Origin: Paenibacillus sp. 1001270B_150601_E10
GTDB lineage: Bacteria; Bacillota; Bacilli; Paenibacillales; Paenibacillaceae
Assembly: GCF_015558675.1 (NCBI RefSeq)
Contig: NZ_JADMOL010000003.1
Location: 257,406-321,405 of the forward strand
DNA length: 64,000 bases
Direction: 5' to 3'
Part shown: positions 1 through 7,254 of the stretch, in pieces
How positions within the stretch are numbered: the stretch's first letter is position 1
Layout: the number at the start of each line of letters is the position of its first letter
Made by a program: the position numbers and the translations under genes
Notes under the pieces: model-generated
Seen by the model: only the letters and a program-made list of their open reading frames with translations
What the model was told of the DNA's origin: nothing
The model's database searches: none

Positions 1-1308
1 TTTATCCCACTGCTTAAAGAATGGGTAGTACAAAAGGAAAGCTATCAATACATTCACCAATTGCATAACCGCCCCGGATATCTTACCGCCAGTTGCTAAA
101 AATCCGCTGATGCCGATTGGCATTGTCCAAGGAATTGCAATCCCGACAGGACGAGCAACCCATCCCCATGACATGGCATAGTATGTGACGACTGCTGTGA
201 CTATCGGTGTGAGAATGAAAGGGATTCCTAGTCTTGGGTTCAAGACGATGGGAATGCTGTAAATGATAGGCTCGCTAATGTTAAATATGGCGGGAAGCAG
301 GGATACCTTCCCCATCACTCGAGCCTGCTTGCTGACCGCAAATACATTCATCAGCACCACTAGTGCCAGCAAGGAGCCCGCACCACCGATTGCAATCCAC
401 ACATCGAAAAATTGCTGTGTCACAATATGAGGCGGCGTCAAATCGGGATGATTTGTGTAAAACATCCGATTCTCATCCATGAGTGTAATCCATACGGGGA
501 CGACAAATGCGCCTATAAGTGCTCCGCCGTGAATGCCAAGTAGCCAGAACAGCTGCATCACGAGAACAATAACTACAACCCCGCCGATGGACCCCGCAGC
601 TTGTTTCAAGGGCTCAGCTAGGAGCCGGGATACAATATCAAACAAATCCTTGTAGCCTCCCCACTCGATTCCGACTCGGACGAGGAAGAAAAACAGAATG
701 ACGACGAGCACTGGTATTAAAGCAGACAAGGAACGGGCAACAACAGCAGGTACCTGTGAAGGAAGCGAGATAAGCGCTTTTCTTTTTGCAAGGAGTTGGA
801 CGAATTTGAAGGAAACCAGCGCCACGAGGATTCCGACGAATATCCCTTTGCTTCCTAAATACGTGGTCGAGATAACCCCGTCGATTCGAACCTCTGCTTG
901 CTGAATGACCAATTGCGTATAATCTGGCGTTAGCATGAAAAAGGACACGAGACTCAGAACACCGCACAGCACTGCATCAAGCTCTGCCCTCTCTCCAAGC
1001 CGATAGGCGACACCAAAGCTGATCACAAGCGCGGAGATGCCGTAGGTGGCATGGATCGGAATCATCAATGCTGTCTTCCATTCGCTGCCGAATAGGCTCG
1101 ACATCCACTGCTCATAGCCAGGTATAGGCAGGCTTGAAAAGATCAGAAAAAGAGAGCCAATCATAAAAAGAGGAATCGTCAGCATGACACTATCCCGGAT
1201 CGATAGGATATAAGGGTTGTCTGCCCATGCAGCAACGCTATTTTTTATTCTGGTTGATAGAGACAGGGGTTGAATGGGTGATTCCCCCTTAGGAAGATAT
1301 TTTGGCAT
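1..1308 (-). CDS. PTS system EIIC permease, lactose/cellobiose family (3' end cut by window edge)
   Basis: An open frame of 436 codons runs from an ATG at 1308 to the window edge with no stop. It translates to a hydrophobic multi-span protein of the cellobiose/lactose EIIC family, which moves a beta-glucoside or similar sugar across the membrane while EIIB phosphorylates it. Recognisable blocks are the IHGGALIGAF stretch in the middle and the conserved ISEPIIY motif near residue 340, typical of the substrate-binding part of these permeases. Family members are usually 430-450 residues, so little is missing. The start lies inside the 3' end of the glycosyltransferase gene, and a GAGGA ribosome site sits 9 bases before it, so the two are probably translationally coupled. 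No EIIA or EIIB gene is visible here; they may lie to the left or elsewhere. The family call is firm, the sugar is not known. Confidence 0.88.
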   Translation of the reverse strand, partial: MPKYLPKGESPIQPLSLSTRIKNSVAAWADNPYILSIRDSVMLTIPLFMIGSLFLIFSSLPIPGYEQWMSSLFGSEWKTALMIPIHATYGISALVISFGVAYRLGERAELDAVLCGVLSLVSFFMLTPDYTQLVIQQAEVRIDGVISTTYLGSKGIFVGILVALVSFKFVQLLAKRKALISLPSQVPAVVARSLSALIPVLVVILFFFLVRVGIEWGGYKDLFDIVSRLLAEPLKQAAGSIGGVVVIVLVMQLFWLLGIHGGALIGAFVVPVWITLMDENRMFYTNHPDLTPPHIVTQQFFDVWIAIGGAGSLLALVVLMNVFAVSKQARVMGKVSLLPAIFNISEPIIYSIPIVLNPRLGIPFILTPIVTAVVTYYAMSWGWVARPVGIAIPWTMPIGISGFLATGGKISGAVMQLVNVLIAFLLYYPFFKQWDK

Positions 1309-2449
1309 CTGGAGTATTCCTCGCCTTATAAGAGGCAGCCTCGTACAAGTAAGGCTCCATCCGATCCACAACCTTCTCCCATGTGAACTTGGATATCGCT
1401 TTGTCATACCCTTTGTCGCCCATACGCTGCATACGGTCAGGATGCTCAAACAAATGGGTGATGTGCTGCACAAGCTGACTGACATCGTCTCGTTGAAGCA
1501 GTAAGCCTGTCCTTCCGTCATCAATAACCTCAGGCACTCCACCTGTTAGAGTACCGATACATGGAAGTTGATAAGCCATCGCTTCAGCAAAGACATGGCC
1601 GAAGGTCTCGGAACGTGTAGGCAGCACAAAGAGGTCTGCTTGACGGTATAAGGCATCCATCTGATCTTTGGACTGCACAATGCCTTTGTACACTACGCTT
1701 GGCACAGGCGGCATCGGATGGCCAACGGGATTACCGACTATCGTGGCCTTCGCTCCCGGAAACCGCTCCTTAATGATAGGCATGGCCTGCAGCAATGTAT
1801 CGAGTCCCTTGGCTGAATAATTGTTGCCAACGAACAGGATGTGATGGCTGCCATAAGCCTTATGGATACGCTCAGGAACCGTGTCCATATTGATCCCACC
1901 CCATACCGTTACCGCTCGGTCAGGATGCACCCCATAGTCATGGATGTACGACATGCGCACCTTATCGGTAAAGGCAAATACATAAGCGGCTTGCTGCAGC
2001 ATTTTCGTCTGGAGCTCATTAATCTCCTTGCGAATCTTCGGAATGACCCAATGCGGATATTCTCGTTCATTCAGCTTCGTTGTCCAGTCGTTGTATAGGC
2101 AATACGGGGCAATGCTCGGGTATTGATCCGTGGGTGAGAAGAAGAACTGCCACTGGAAAATAAGATCAAAACTCACTGCCCTTTGCTCCAAATGTTTGCG
2201 GCAAATCCGGCTCTTCGCCCGGAACAAGGCGCCATGACGCTTGTAGGCTCGCTTCCATTCTTTATTCCCTATTTGATAGGTGCTTAGCAAGGAATACGCT
2301 CGAGATAAGAGGTGCGGCCTCGGCTGATAGAGCTCGACCAACTCAGCTCGTTTGCCCAACTCCTTAAAAAAGTAATGCATCGCGCCTCCCACACCCGTCG
2401 TTTGCGTGGTATACTCGGTTTCCGATGAGGACAACCCCATAATTCTCAT
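1289..2449 (-). CDS. Glycosyltransferase family 4 (GT-B fold)
   Basis: A 386-residue cytoplasmic protein with two Rossmann-like halves. Residues 205-225 hold the LFVGNNYSAKG start of the GT4 C-terminal domain. The E-x7-E donor-binding motif is present as SETFGHVFAEAMAYQLP around residues 295-311, followed by GGVPEVI. The N-terminal half has the glycine-rich TGVGGAMHYF acceptor-side loop. These enzymes retain the anomeric configuration and use a nucleotide sugar to build polysaccharide, spore-coat or small glycosides; the acceptor cannot be told from sequence. An AGGAGGA site lies 5 bases before the ATG. It is 51 bases downstream of the HemB-like gene and overlaps the PTS permease, so the three look like one operon. 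Some spore-coat glycosyltransferases such as CotSA belong to this family, but nothing here proves a spore role. Confidence 0.85.
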   Translation of the reverse strand: MRIMGLSSSETEYTTQTTGVGGAMHYFFKELGKRAELVELYQPRPHLLSRAYSLLSTYQIGNKEWKRAYKRHGALFRAKSRICRKHLEQRAVSFDLIFQWQFFFSPTDQYPSIAPYCLYNDWTTKLNEREYPHWVIPKIRKEINELQTKMLQQAAYVFAFTDKVRMSYIHDYGVHPDRAVTVWGGINMDTVPERIHKAYGSHHILFVGNNYSAKGLDTLLQAMPIIKERFPGAKATIVGNPVGHPMPPVPSVVYKGIVQSKDQMDALYRQADLFVLPTRSETFGHVFAEAMAYQLPCIGTLTGGVPEVIDDGRTGLLLQRDDVSQLVQHITHLFEHPDRMQRMGDKGYDKAISKFTWEKVVDRMEPYLYEAASYKARNTPDAKISS

Positions 2450-2500
2450 CCTGCTCCTCCTCTATCAGGAATTTCCGTTATTCTATAAAATGATCCTTCA

Positions 2501-3622
2501 TTACACTTTAAACGAACGCTGCTGCTTCACAAACCACAAAGCATTCCGGTCAATGATGCGATAGATCGAATCTCCTGCAGAAGACAATGCATTTACGAGT
2601 GATTCCTCAACGACATTGTAGGCAAAGCGCTCGCTCTTTTCTTGCTCAATCTTCTTTTGCATATAGTAGGTCCCCGAGACGGAATACGCCCCAACCTTCA
2701 CCTGCTTCGTCAATTCCATAAACTGCGGCATATGCTTTTGAATGCGATGGACTTTTTGTGAGGTGGCTTCATTTAATCGAAGAAGGGTTTGAACGGGCGG
2801 CGAGTGGAGATAGTCGGATAGGAAGCTTTCATTGGTTAGTAGAAGTTGAGCCATGAGGATCAGCTGGAAGTTCTCAAGTGGTTTGACAATGACATAATTG
2901 GAGCCATCCAGAACGTCGGTGAGCATCTGAATGTTCATTTCGGTGAAGTTGCCTACGAGGATCTTTTGACCAGTATCTAATTTGTCGGGGGTATGTTCGA
3001 GATAAATGTATGCGTTCTTCGTTTCCGAATTCTGAGAGAAGGAGCTGATCTTAATATCGGTGCGCTGAATCTTCTCTAAAGCTTGTCTTGTAAGGAGCAC
3101 CTCATGCTCAATCCGTCCTAACGTTAAGATGCTGTCGATTCCGCTGTTGGCAAAGCTCGTCGTAATCTGCTCAATCACATCGGCAGTGTCGGTATAATCC
3201 AGCTGTCCTGCTGAGTCTTTCACTCCCCATGTGCCGTCCTTATTCAAAGCGATACTGAAAGGATCAACGACAATCTCAAGCTTGTCCTTCGGATAATGTT
3301 CTCGTATCAATCGAATGGCCTCGCTATGGCTCCGAATCGCTGCTTTATAATCCGGTCCATATATGCTTCCGCGAATGCGCAGCACAACGGAGGTGATTCC
3401 ATGCGCCAATAGTTCTTCGATAAAGGCAATGGCATTCTCTGTGGATCGAAATGGATACTGCGGCATGTTGGTCATGACCGAGGTCTGATTGCCAGTCAGC
3501 GTGACATCGATGTCGATCGGCTGTGAAAAATGCTCAGGCAGCACCTTGGTCTCATACTCCTTCATGATTCTTCTGCTTGTCGTTCCTTCAAGCTTGATTG
3601 AAGCATCTAATAACCCTACCAT
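2501..3622 (-). CDS. Divergent HemB (porphobilinogen synthase)-like TIM-barrel protein, probably not a classical HemB
   Basis: A 373-residue protein that follows the order of conserved blocks of delta-aminolevulinate dehydratase: VVDPF...DGTWG (118-133, where HemB has the DxCLDPYTSHGHCG metal loop), GIDSILTLGRIEHEV (161-175, for the ADIVAPSDMMDGRV block), VIVKP (244-248, the second Schiff-base lysine block) and AYSVSGTY (312-319, for AYQVSGEY). The first active-site lysine block SYSAK reads SFSQN here (194-198), and the cysteines that bind catalytic zinc are absent. Known HemB chemistry needs both lysines, so the classical reaction (two aminolevulinates to porphobilinogen) seems unlikely; a paralogue with a different substrate is inferred. 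It is the first gene of the operon with GT4 and PTS EIIC. GGAGGG lies 8 bases before the ATG. No heme genes are nearby. Confidence 0.6.
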   Translation of the reverse strand: MVGLLDASIKLEGTTSRRIMKEYETKVLPEHFSQPIDIDVTLTGNQTSVMTNMPQYPFRSTENAIAFIEELLAHGITSVVLRIRGSIYGPDYKAAIRSHSEAIRLIREHYPKDKLEIVVDPFSIALNKDGTWGVKDSAGQLDYTDTADVIEQITTSFANSGIDSILTLGRIEHEVLLTRQALEKIQRTDIKISSFSQNSETKNAYIYLEHTPDKLDTGQKILVGNFTEMNIQMLTDVLDGSNYVIVKPLENFQLILMAQLLLTNESFLSDYLHSPPVQTLLRLNEATSQKVHRIQKHMPQFMELTKQVKVGAYSVSGTYYMQKKIEQEKSERFAYNVVEESLVNALSSAGDSIYRIIDRNALWFVKQQRSFKV

Positions 3623-3665
3623 ATTTGTTTCCCTCCATTTTCCTTTAATTTATATTTCAGTTATA

Positions 3666-3694
3666 TTTATAAATTAATTCCAGTATTATTACAA
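3666..3694 (-). promoter_or_regulatory. Sigma-A promoter of the HemB-like/GT4/EIIC operon
   Basis: On the minus strand a TTGTAA -35 (3689-3694) and a TATAAA -10 (3666-3671) are separated by exactly 17 bases in a very AT-rich stretch. The start codon follows about 45 bases downstream. Confidence 0.6.
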
Positions 3695-3748
3695 GTCTTT
3701 TTTTATTATTCCTGTTGATTTACAAGGAATTAATGAAGTAATAATAAA

Positions 3749-3798
3749 GATCGCTTCTTCAGCATTCGCCATATGACGTCATACCTGAAGAAGCGATC
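3749..3798 (-). terminator. Rho-independent terminator of trpE(G)
   Basis: A perfect 14-bp inverted repeat (GATCGCTTCTTCAG and its complement) with a 22-base loop starts 10 bases after the trpE(G) stop. Reading the minus strand, the stem is followed by TTTATTATT. The loop contains the palindrome ATGACGTCAT. Confidence 0.85.
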
Positions 3799-3807
3799 GC
3801 TTATGCT

Positions 3808-5967
3808 TTATATGGACTCCACGACATTGCGTATAATGCGTATGCCGACATCATGACTAGCAGATAGAATGGACTCTGGATGGAACTGAACAGCCGTAAT
3901 TGGAAGCTCCCTGTGACGTATAGCCATCACGACTTCATCCTCCGTAACAGCCGTAACCTTCAAGCAATCCGGTACCGAGCTCGCATACAGGGAATGGTAG
4001 CGCGAGATCGTAATTTCCTTCTCGAGCCCCTTCCATAGCTCACATTCCTCCGTAAGCTGAATCTTCGAGCTCTTGCCATGCATAGGGTAAGACAACGTGC
4101 CTAATGACCCGCCAAAATATTCTACGATGCCTTGAAGTCCAAGACATACGCCGAATACCGGCACCTTCTGCTTGAGGCAGAGATCAATGGTATCATGAAG
4201 CCCGAACTCTTCAGGCCGACCTGGACCCGGAGACAAGACAACCAGATCATAACGGCCAGACTGAATTTGCTCTCTAGCAGCAGCGTAACGATAAGTCACG
4301 ACCTCTGCTCCTGTTTGTCTAAAATAGTTGCCTAGTGTATGCACAAACGAATCCTCATGGTCCACCACTAGGATGCGCTTGCCCTGTCCGCTAAGCTCAT
4401 TCGCCGTAACGGACTCAGCGGCTTCATCAAAGCCCCGAATCGCTTTGACTAATGCGGCTGCCTTCGTCAACGTTTCCTTCTCCTCTAAGGCAGGATCGGA
4501 ATCAATATGCAGCGTCGCTCCAACCTTAATCTCTGCGATGCCATTCTTAATCCGAATCGTTCTAAGCGTTAAGCCGGTATTCAAATGTCCATCAAAACCA
4601 TACACCCCGACAGCGCCGCCATACCACTTACGATCCGAGCTCTCGTGATTCTCGATCCACTGAATCGCTGCACGCTTCGGCGCCCCCGTAATGGTTACAG
4701 CCCACATATGGGTCATGAATGCGTCCAACGCATCGAATGAAGGCTCCAAATAGCCCTCCACATGGTCAACAGTGTGAATCAAGTGAGAGTACATTTCAAG
4801 CTGTCTGCGCCCAATGACTTTGACTGAACCAGGCACGCAAATGCGTGACTTATCATTGCGGTCGACATCCGTGCACATTGTGAGCTCCGCTTCATCCTTG
4901 GTGGAATTCAACAGCGTACGTATATTGTCTGCGTCCTCAATGGCATTCTTGCCTCGATGGATCGTTCCGGAGATGGGACAGGTCTCTACCCGACTTTCCT
5001 CTACACGGACATACATTTCCGGAGAAGAGCCGACTAGGATCTCTTCGCCTAAATTCACGATAAAGCCATAGGGACTAGGATTCAGCTTCTTCAAGCGCTG
5101 GAATATTCGCGAAGGAGCATCCACACAGGCTTCATATAAGGTCTGGGACGGCACGACCTCGAATAGATTGCCCGCCTTGAACTCCTCGATTGCTTGCGTG
5201 ACAAGACCTGCATAGTAGCCTGGCTTGTATTCATACTGTAAAGGCTCTGCTTCAGAAGCCTTAGTAGGCTCCACAAAGGTCTTCGTTCTAGGCATGCCTC
5301 TTGTTGTATATTGGTCCTTCGTAAATTCATACGAAAGCTGGTACGCACATGACATTTGGTGGTCCACGACTATAATTTCATCCGGAATATATAGAATCAA
5401 GTCTGAGGAATCGGCATCACGCTTCTGACGAAACGCAATCGCTTCGAGCTGGAATACAAGGTCGTATCCAAAGGCACCGTACAATCCTAAGAAGGAATCT
5501 TCAGGTGCGTAGAACAAATTCTTAAGCGCGCGCAGCACTTGGAAAATGGAAGGCTGAGATGTTCTCTCTTCTTCCGTAAACGTTCCTTCTGTGCGATGAA
5601 TGATTCCTTCAATCGTGCTTCCCTGAAGAGAGACCTCAATGGAATCAAGCTCAACTAGAGCCTCAAGCAAGATGGGAATCATCACTTCCCCGCGCGCATT
5701 CAGCGCTTCCATATAGAAGCGGTTGTCCACGGTCCTAAGCTGTATCGGCGGGTGAACAAATCCCATGTCCCAGCGCGAATATCGGCCTGGATATTCATAG
5801 GAGCTTGAATATAGAGCTCCTCTCGCCGTATCGATCTGTTCCAATATAGAGTCAACGGCGGATTCCTCTCGTAGCGGTGCAATGACGCGAATGATCTCGA
5901 CTTTCCCTTGGGTGGTGTACTCCTGCTCTTCAGGATGATACGTCAGTTGGGACAAAATGCTCTTCAT
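3808..5967 (-). CDS. trpE(G): Anthranilate synthase, fused TrpE-TrpG
   Basis: A 719-residue single-chain anthranilate synthase that turns chorismate and glutamine into anthranilate, the first committed step to tryptophan. Residues 1-500 are the TrpE part, with the chorismate-binding core seen in NPSPYGF, EMYVRV, CPISGTIHRG and TITGAPK. A short linker leads to a class I glutamine amidotransferase from about residue 523, with LSPGPGRP, the nucleophile in GVCLGLQG (Cys608) and HPES (His696, Glu698). The fused form resembles the alphaproteobacterial-type clade; most Bacillota carry separate trpE and trpG. PhzE-like aminodeoxyisochorismate synthases share this layout, but the TRAP-type leader argues for tryptophan synthesis. 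GGAGG lies 8 bases before the ATG and can be masked by a leader hairpin. No other trp genes are near, so the gene is monocistronic and bounded by its own terminator. Confidence 0.93.
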   Translation of the reverse strand: MKSILSQLTYHPEEQEYTTQGKVEIIRVIAPLREESAVDSILEQIDTARGALYSSSYEYPGRYSRWDMGFVHPPIQLRTVDNRFYMEALNARGEVMIPILLEALVELDSIEVSLQGSTIEGIIHRTEGTFTEEERTSQPSIFQVLRALKNLFYAPEDSFLGLYGAFGYDLVFQLEAIAFRQKRDADSSDLILYIPDEIIVVDHQMSCAYQLSYEFTKDQYTTRGMPRTKTFVEPTKASEAEPLQYEYKPGYYAGLVTQAIEEFKAGNLFEVVPSQTLYEACVDAPSRIFQRLKKLNPSPYGFIVNLGEEILVGSSPEMYVRVEESRVETCPISGTIHRGKNAIEDADNIRTLLNSTKDEAELTMCTDVDRNDKSRICVPGSVKVIGRRQLEMYSHLIHTVDHVEGYLEPSFDALDAFMTHMWAVTITGAPKRAAIQWIENHESSDRKWYGGAVGVYGFDGHLNTGLTLRTIRIKNGIAEIKVGATLHIDSDPALEEKETLTKAAALVKAIRGFDEAAESVTANELSGQGKRILVVDHEDSFVHTLGNYFRQTGAEVVTYRYAAAREQIQSGRYDLVVLSPGPGRPEEFGLHDTIDLCLKQKVPVFGVCLGLQGIVEYFGGSLGTLSYPMHGKSSKIQLTEECELWKGLEKEITISRYHSLYASSVPDCLKVTAVTEDEVVMAIRHRELPITAVQFHPESILSASHDVGIRIIRNVVESI

Positions 5968-5975
5968 TTTTCTAA

Positions 5976-6055
5976 CCTCCGTTTTGACAGAGGAGAACAG
6001 GGGGGTAAAGGGTTTGTGGGGAACACAAATATAAATCTAACTACGCTCTCCTGTC
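5976..6055 (-). promoter_or_regulatory. Competing leader hairpins around the trpE(G) ribosome-binding site
   Basis: Two mutually exclusive pairings can be drawn. CCTC/CTCC at 5990-5995 can pair with the Shine-Dalgarno GGAGG at 5976-5980 across a loop of about ten bases, hiding the ribosome site. The same CTCC region, with flanks (5986-5999), can instead pair with part of the TRAP site (6044-6055) in about 12 bp with a two-base bulge, leaving the ribosome site free. Bound TRAP would block the second pairing and so favour masking. The pairing is read from the sequence; the regulatory outcome is inferred from the Bacillus subtilis trpE mechanism. Confidence 0.65.
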
Positions 6056-6087
6056 TCATCTCAGCTAATCTAAACTCAACTCAACTG
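6037..6087 (-). promoter_or_regulatory. TRAP (MtrB) binding site: eleven NAG triplets
   Basis: Reading the leader RNA from 6087 to 6037, the triplets are CAG, GAG, GAG, TAG, TAG, GAG, GAG, CAG, GAG, TAG, TAG. The first seven start every 5 bases exactly (triplet plus two-base spacer) and the rest every 4-5 bases. TRAP is an 11-subunit ring that binds 11 G/UAG triplets with 2-3 base spacers in trp leaders of bacilli, so count and spacing both fit. The site lies about 20 bases after the predicted transcription start and 70 bases before the trpE(G) start codon. Confidence 0.88.
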
Positions 6088-6110
6088 CTTTACATTCATG
6101 CTTGCAAACG

Positions 6111-6119
6111 ATTATAGCA
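6111..6119 (-). promoter_or_regulatory. Extended -10 promoter of trpE(G)
   Basis: TGCTATAAT on the minus strand gives a perfect -10 (6111-6116) with a TG extension. No good -35 is visible at 17-18 bases. The predicted start near 6104 places the TRAP site in the 5' leader. Confidence 0.7.
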
Positions 6120-6254
6120 TAGTTGTAAGGAGCAGAAAATACCAATGGCAGAATCTGCACAAAAGGGTTTTCTTAAATCCCTTTTGTGGTTTTCTTTTAA
6201 GTTGCTGCTTCAGCTGATAGCGCTAAGGACATGCTTACAGGCCCAATAGATTGT

Positions 6255-6301
6255 CTCAAAAAAGCAAAGAAGCGACCCGCCTGTAAGTGGCTGCGGTCGC
6301 T
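6255..6301 (-). terminator. Terminator of the U32-aminotransferase-UbiA operon
   Basis: A stem AGCGACC/GGTCGCT (6271-6277 with 6295-6301) lies 60 bases after the UbiA stop and is followed on the minus strand by CTTTGCTTTTTT. A second hairpin, AAAAGGG/CCCTTTT around 6160-6187, lies between this terminator and the trp promoter and has no clear T-run. Confidence 0.75.
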
Positions 6302-6361
6302 TTAAATATATTGCTATAACCAAGCATATTGATCTTTGAGTAATGCTAGAAACAGCCTGTC

Positions 6362-7237
6362 CTAACCGAGCAGGAACTGATCCGCCAGCGTAAAGAACAG
6401 AATGGTCATGCTGATGACCTGATTGAGGTTATAGGACGCAAGATTCATCCGCTTGCGGCTCGTCGGCTTGATAATATTATGCTCTACCGCAAGCAGCATA
6501 ATGGAAATAACGATTCCCGTCAGGTAGAGCCAGCCTAAGCCTTGAATAAAGTACAGCGCCAGCAGCAGCATGACCATGATGCCATGCAGCGTTCTCGAGA
6601 TCAAGAGCGCGTCCTCGAAGCCAAACACACGAGGAACGCTCCATAAGCCTGTGGCGCGATCGAACTCGATATCCTGCGTAGCGTATATGATATCGAAGCC
6701 TGCAATCCACAGCATGACGATCGTGCCGATAATGAACGGCGTAAACGCGAATTGCCCCGTTACGGCGAACCATGCGCCGATTGGCGCCGAGGCAATTGTA
6801 AAGCCAAGGTACAAGTGGCACAGCCAGGTAAATCGCTTCGTGTACGAATACGAACAAATGAGTACGATCGCGACAGGCGAGAGCCATAAGCAGAGCGGGT
6901 TAAGCATTCCTGCAGCGAGAATAAAGAACGCGAAGTTGACGGTCACAAATACGTATACCTCTCGCGGCAGCAGAATCTTCCGCGGCATATGGCGGTTAGC
7001 GGTTCTTGGGTTCGCGGCATCAAACTTCAGGTCCACGATGCGGTTGAACGCATTCGCCCCATTGCGCGCTGCCACGAGCGCGATTAGGGACCACAGCATG
7101 ACGCGTGTCGATGGGATGCCGCCCGCTGCCCAGATCATCGAGATGACCGCAAAGGGCAGCGAGAACAGCGTATGAGAGAACATGACCAATTCTCCGAACA
7201 TCTTGGTCTTATGAACGACTTTGTTGATCATTTGCAT
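6362..7237 (-). CDS. UbiA-family aromatic prenyltransferase (MqnP/UbiA-like)
   Basis: A 291-residue integral membrane protein with about eight or nine hydrophobic spans and both aspartate-rich motifs of the UbiA superfamily: NAFNRIVDLKFD (about 63-74) and DIIYATQDIEFD (about 182-193), which bind the Mg-diphosphate of a polyprenyl donor. It attaches a polyprenyl chain to an aromatic ring, most likely in quinone synthesis. The second motif (YATQD) is like 4-hydroxybenzoate polyprenyltransferases and MqnP of the futalosine menaquinone route rather than MenA. A separate MenA-like enzyme lies at 44190-45104. It starts 17 bases after the aminotransferase gene, so it is the last gene of an operon headed by a U32 Fe-S protein. 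Aromatic acceptor unknown. Confidence 0.82.
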   Translation of the reverse strand: MQMINKVVHKTKMFGELVMFSHTLFSLPFAVISMIWAAGGIPSTRVMLWSLIALVAARNGANAFNRIVDLKFDAANPRTANRHMPRKILLPREVYVFVTVNFAFFILAAGMLNPLCLWLSPVAIVLICSYSYTKRFTWLCHLYLGFTIASAPIGAWFAVTGQFAFTPFIIGTIVMLWIAGFDIIYATQDIEFDRATGLWSVPRVFGFEDALLISRTLHGIMVMLLLALYFIQGLGWLYLTGIVISIMLLAVEHNIIKPTSRKRMNLASYNLNQVISMTILFFTLADQFLLG

Positions 7238-7254
7238 TAGGAATCCGACCTCAT

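Noticed and set aside
638..967. 109-codon frame on the minus strand inside the PTS EIIC region
   Set aside because: Out of frame with the 436-codon EIIC reading frame, which has clear family motifs.
3808..5967. PhzE-type aminodeoxyisochorismate synthase instead of TrpE(G)
   Set aside because: Layout is similar, but the TRAP-binding leader points to tryptophan synthesis and no phenazine genes are nearby.
6159..6188. AAAAGGG/CCCTTTT hairpin as the trp attenuator
   Set aside because: It lies upstream of the trp -10, so it is not in the leader RNA.
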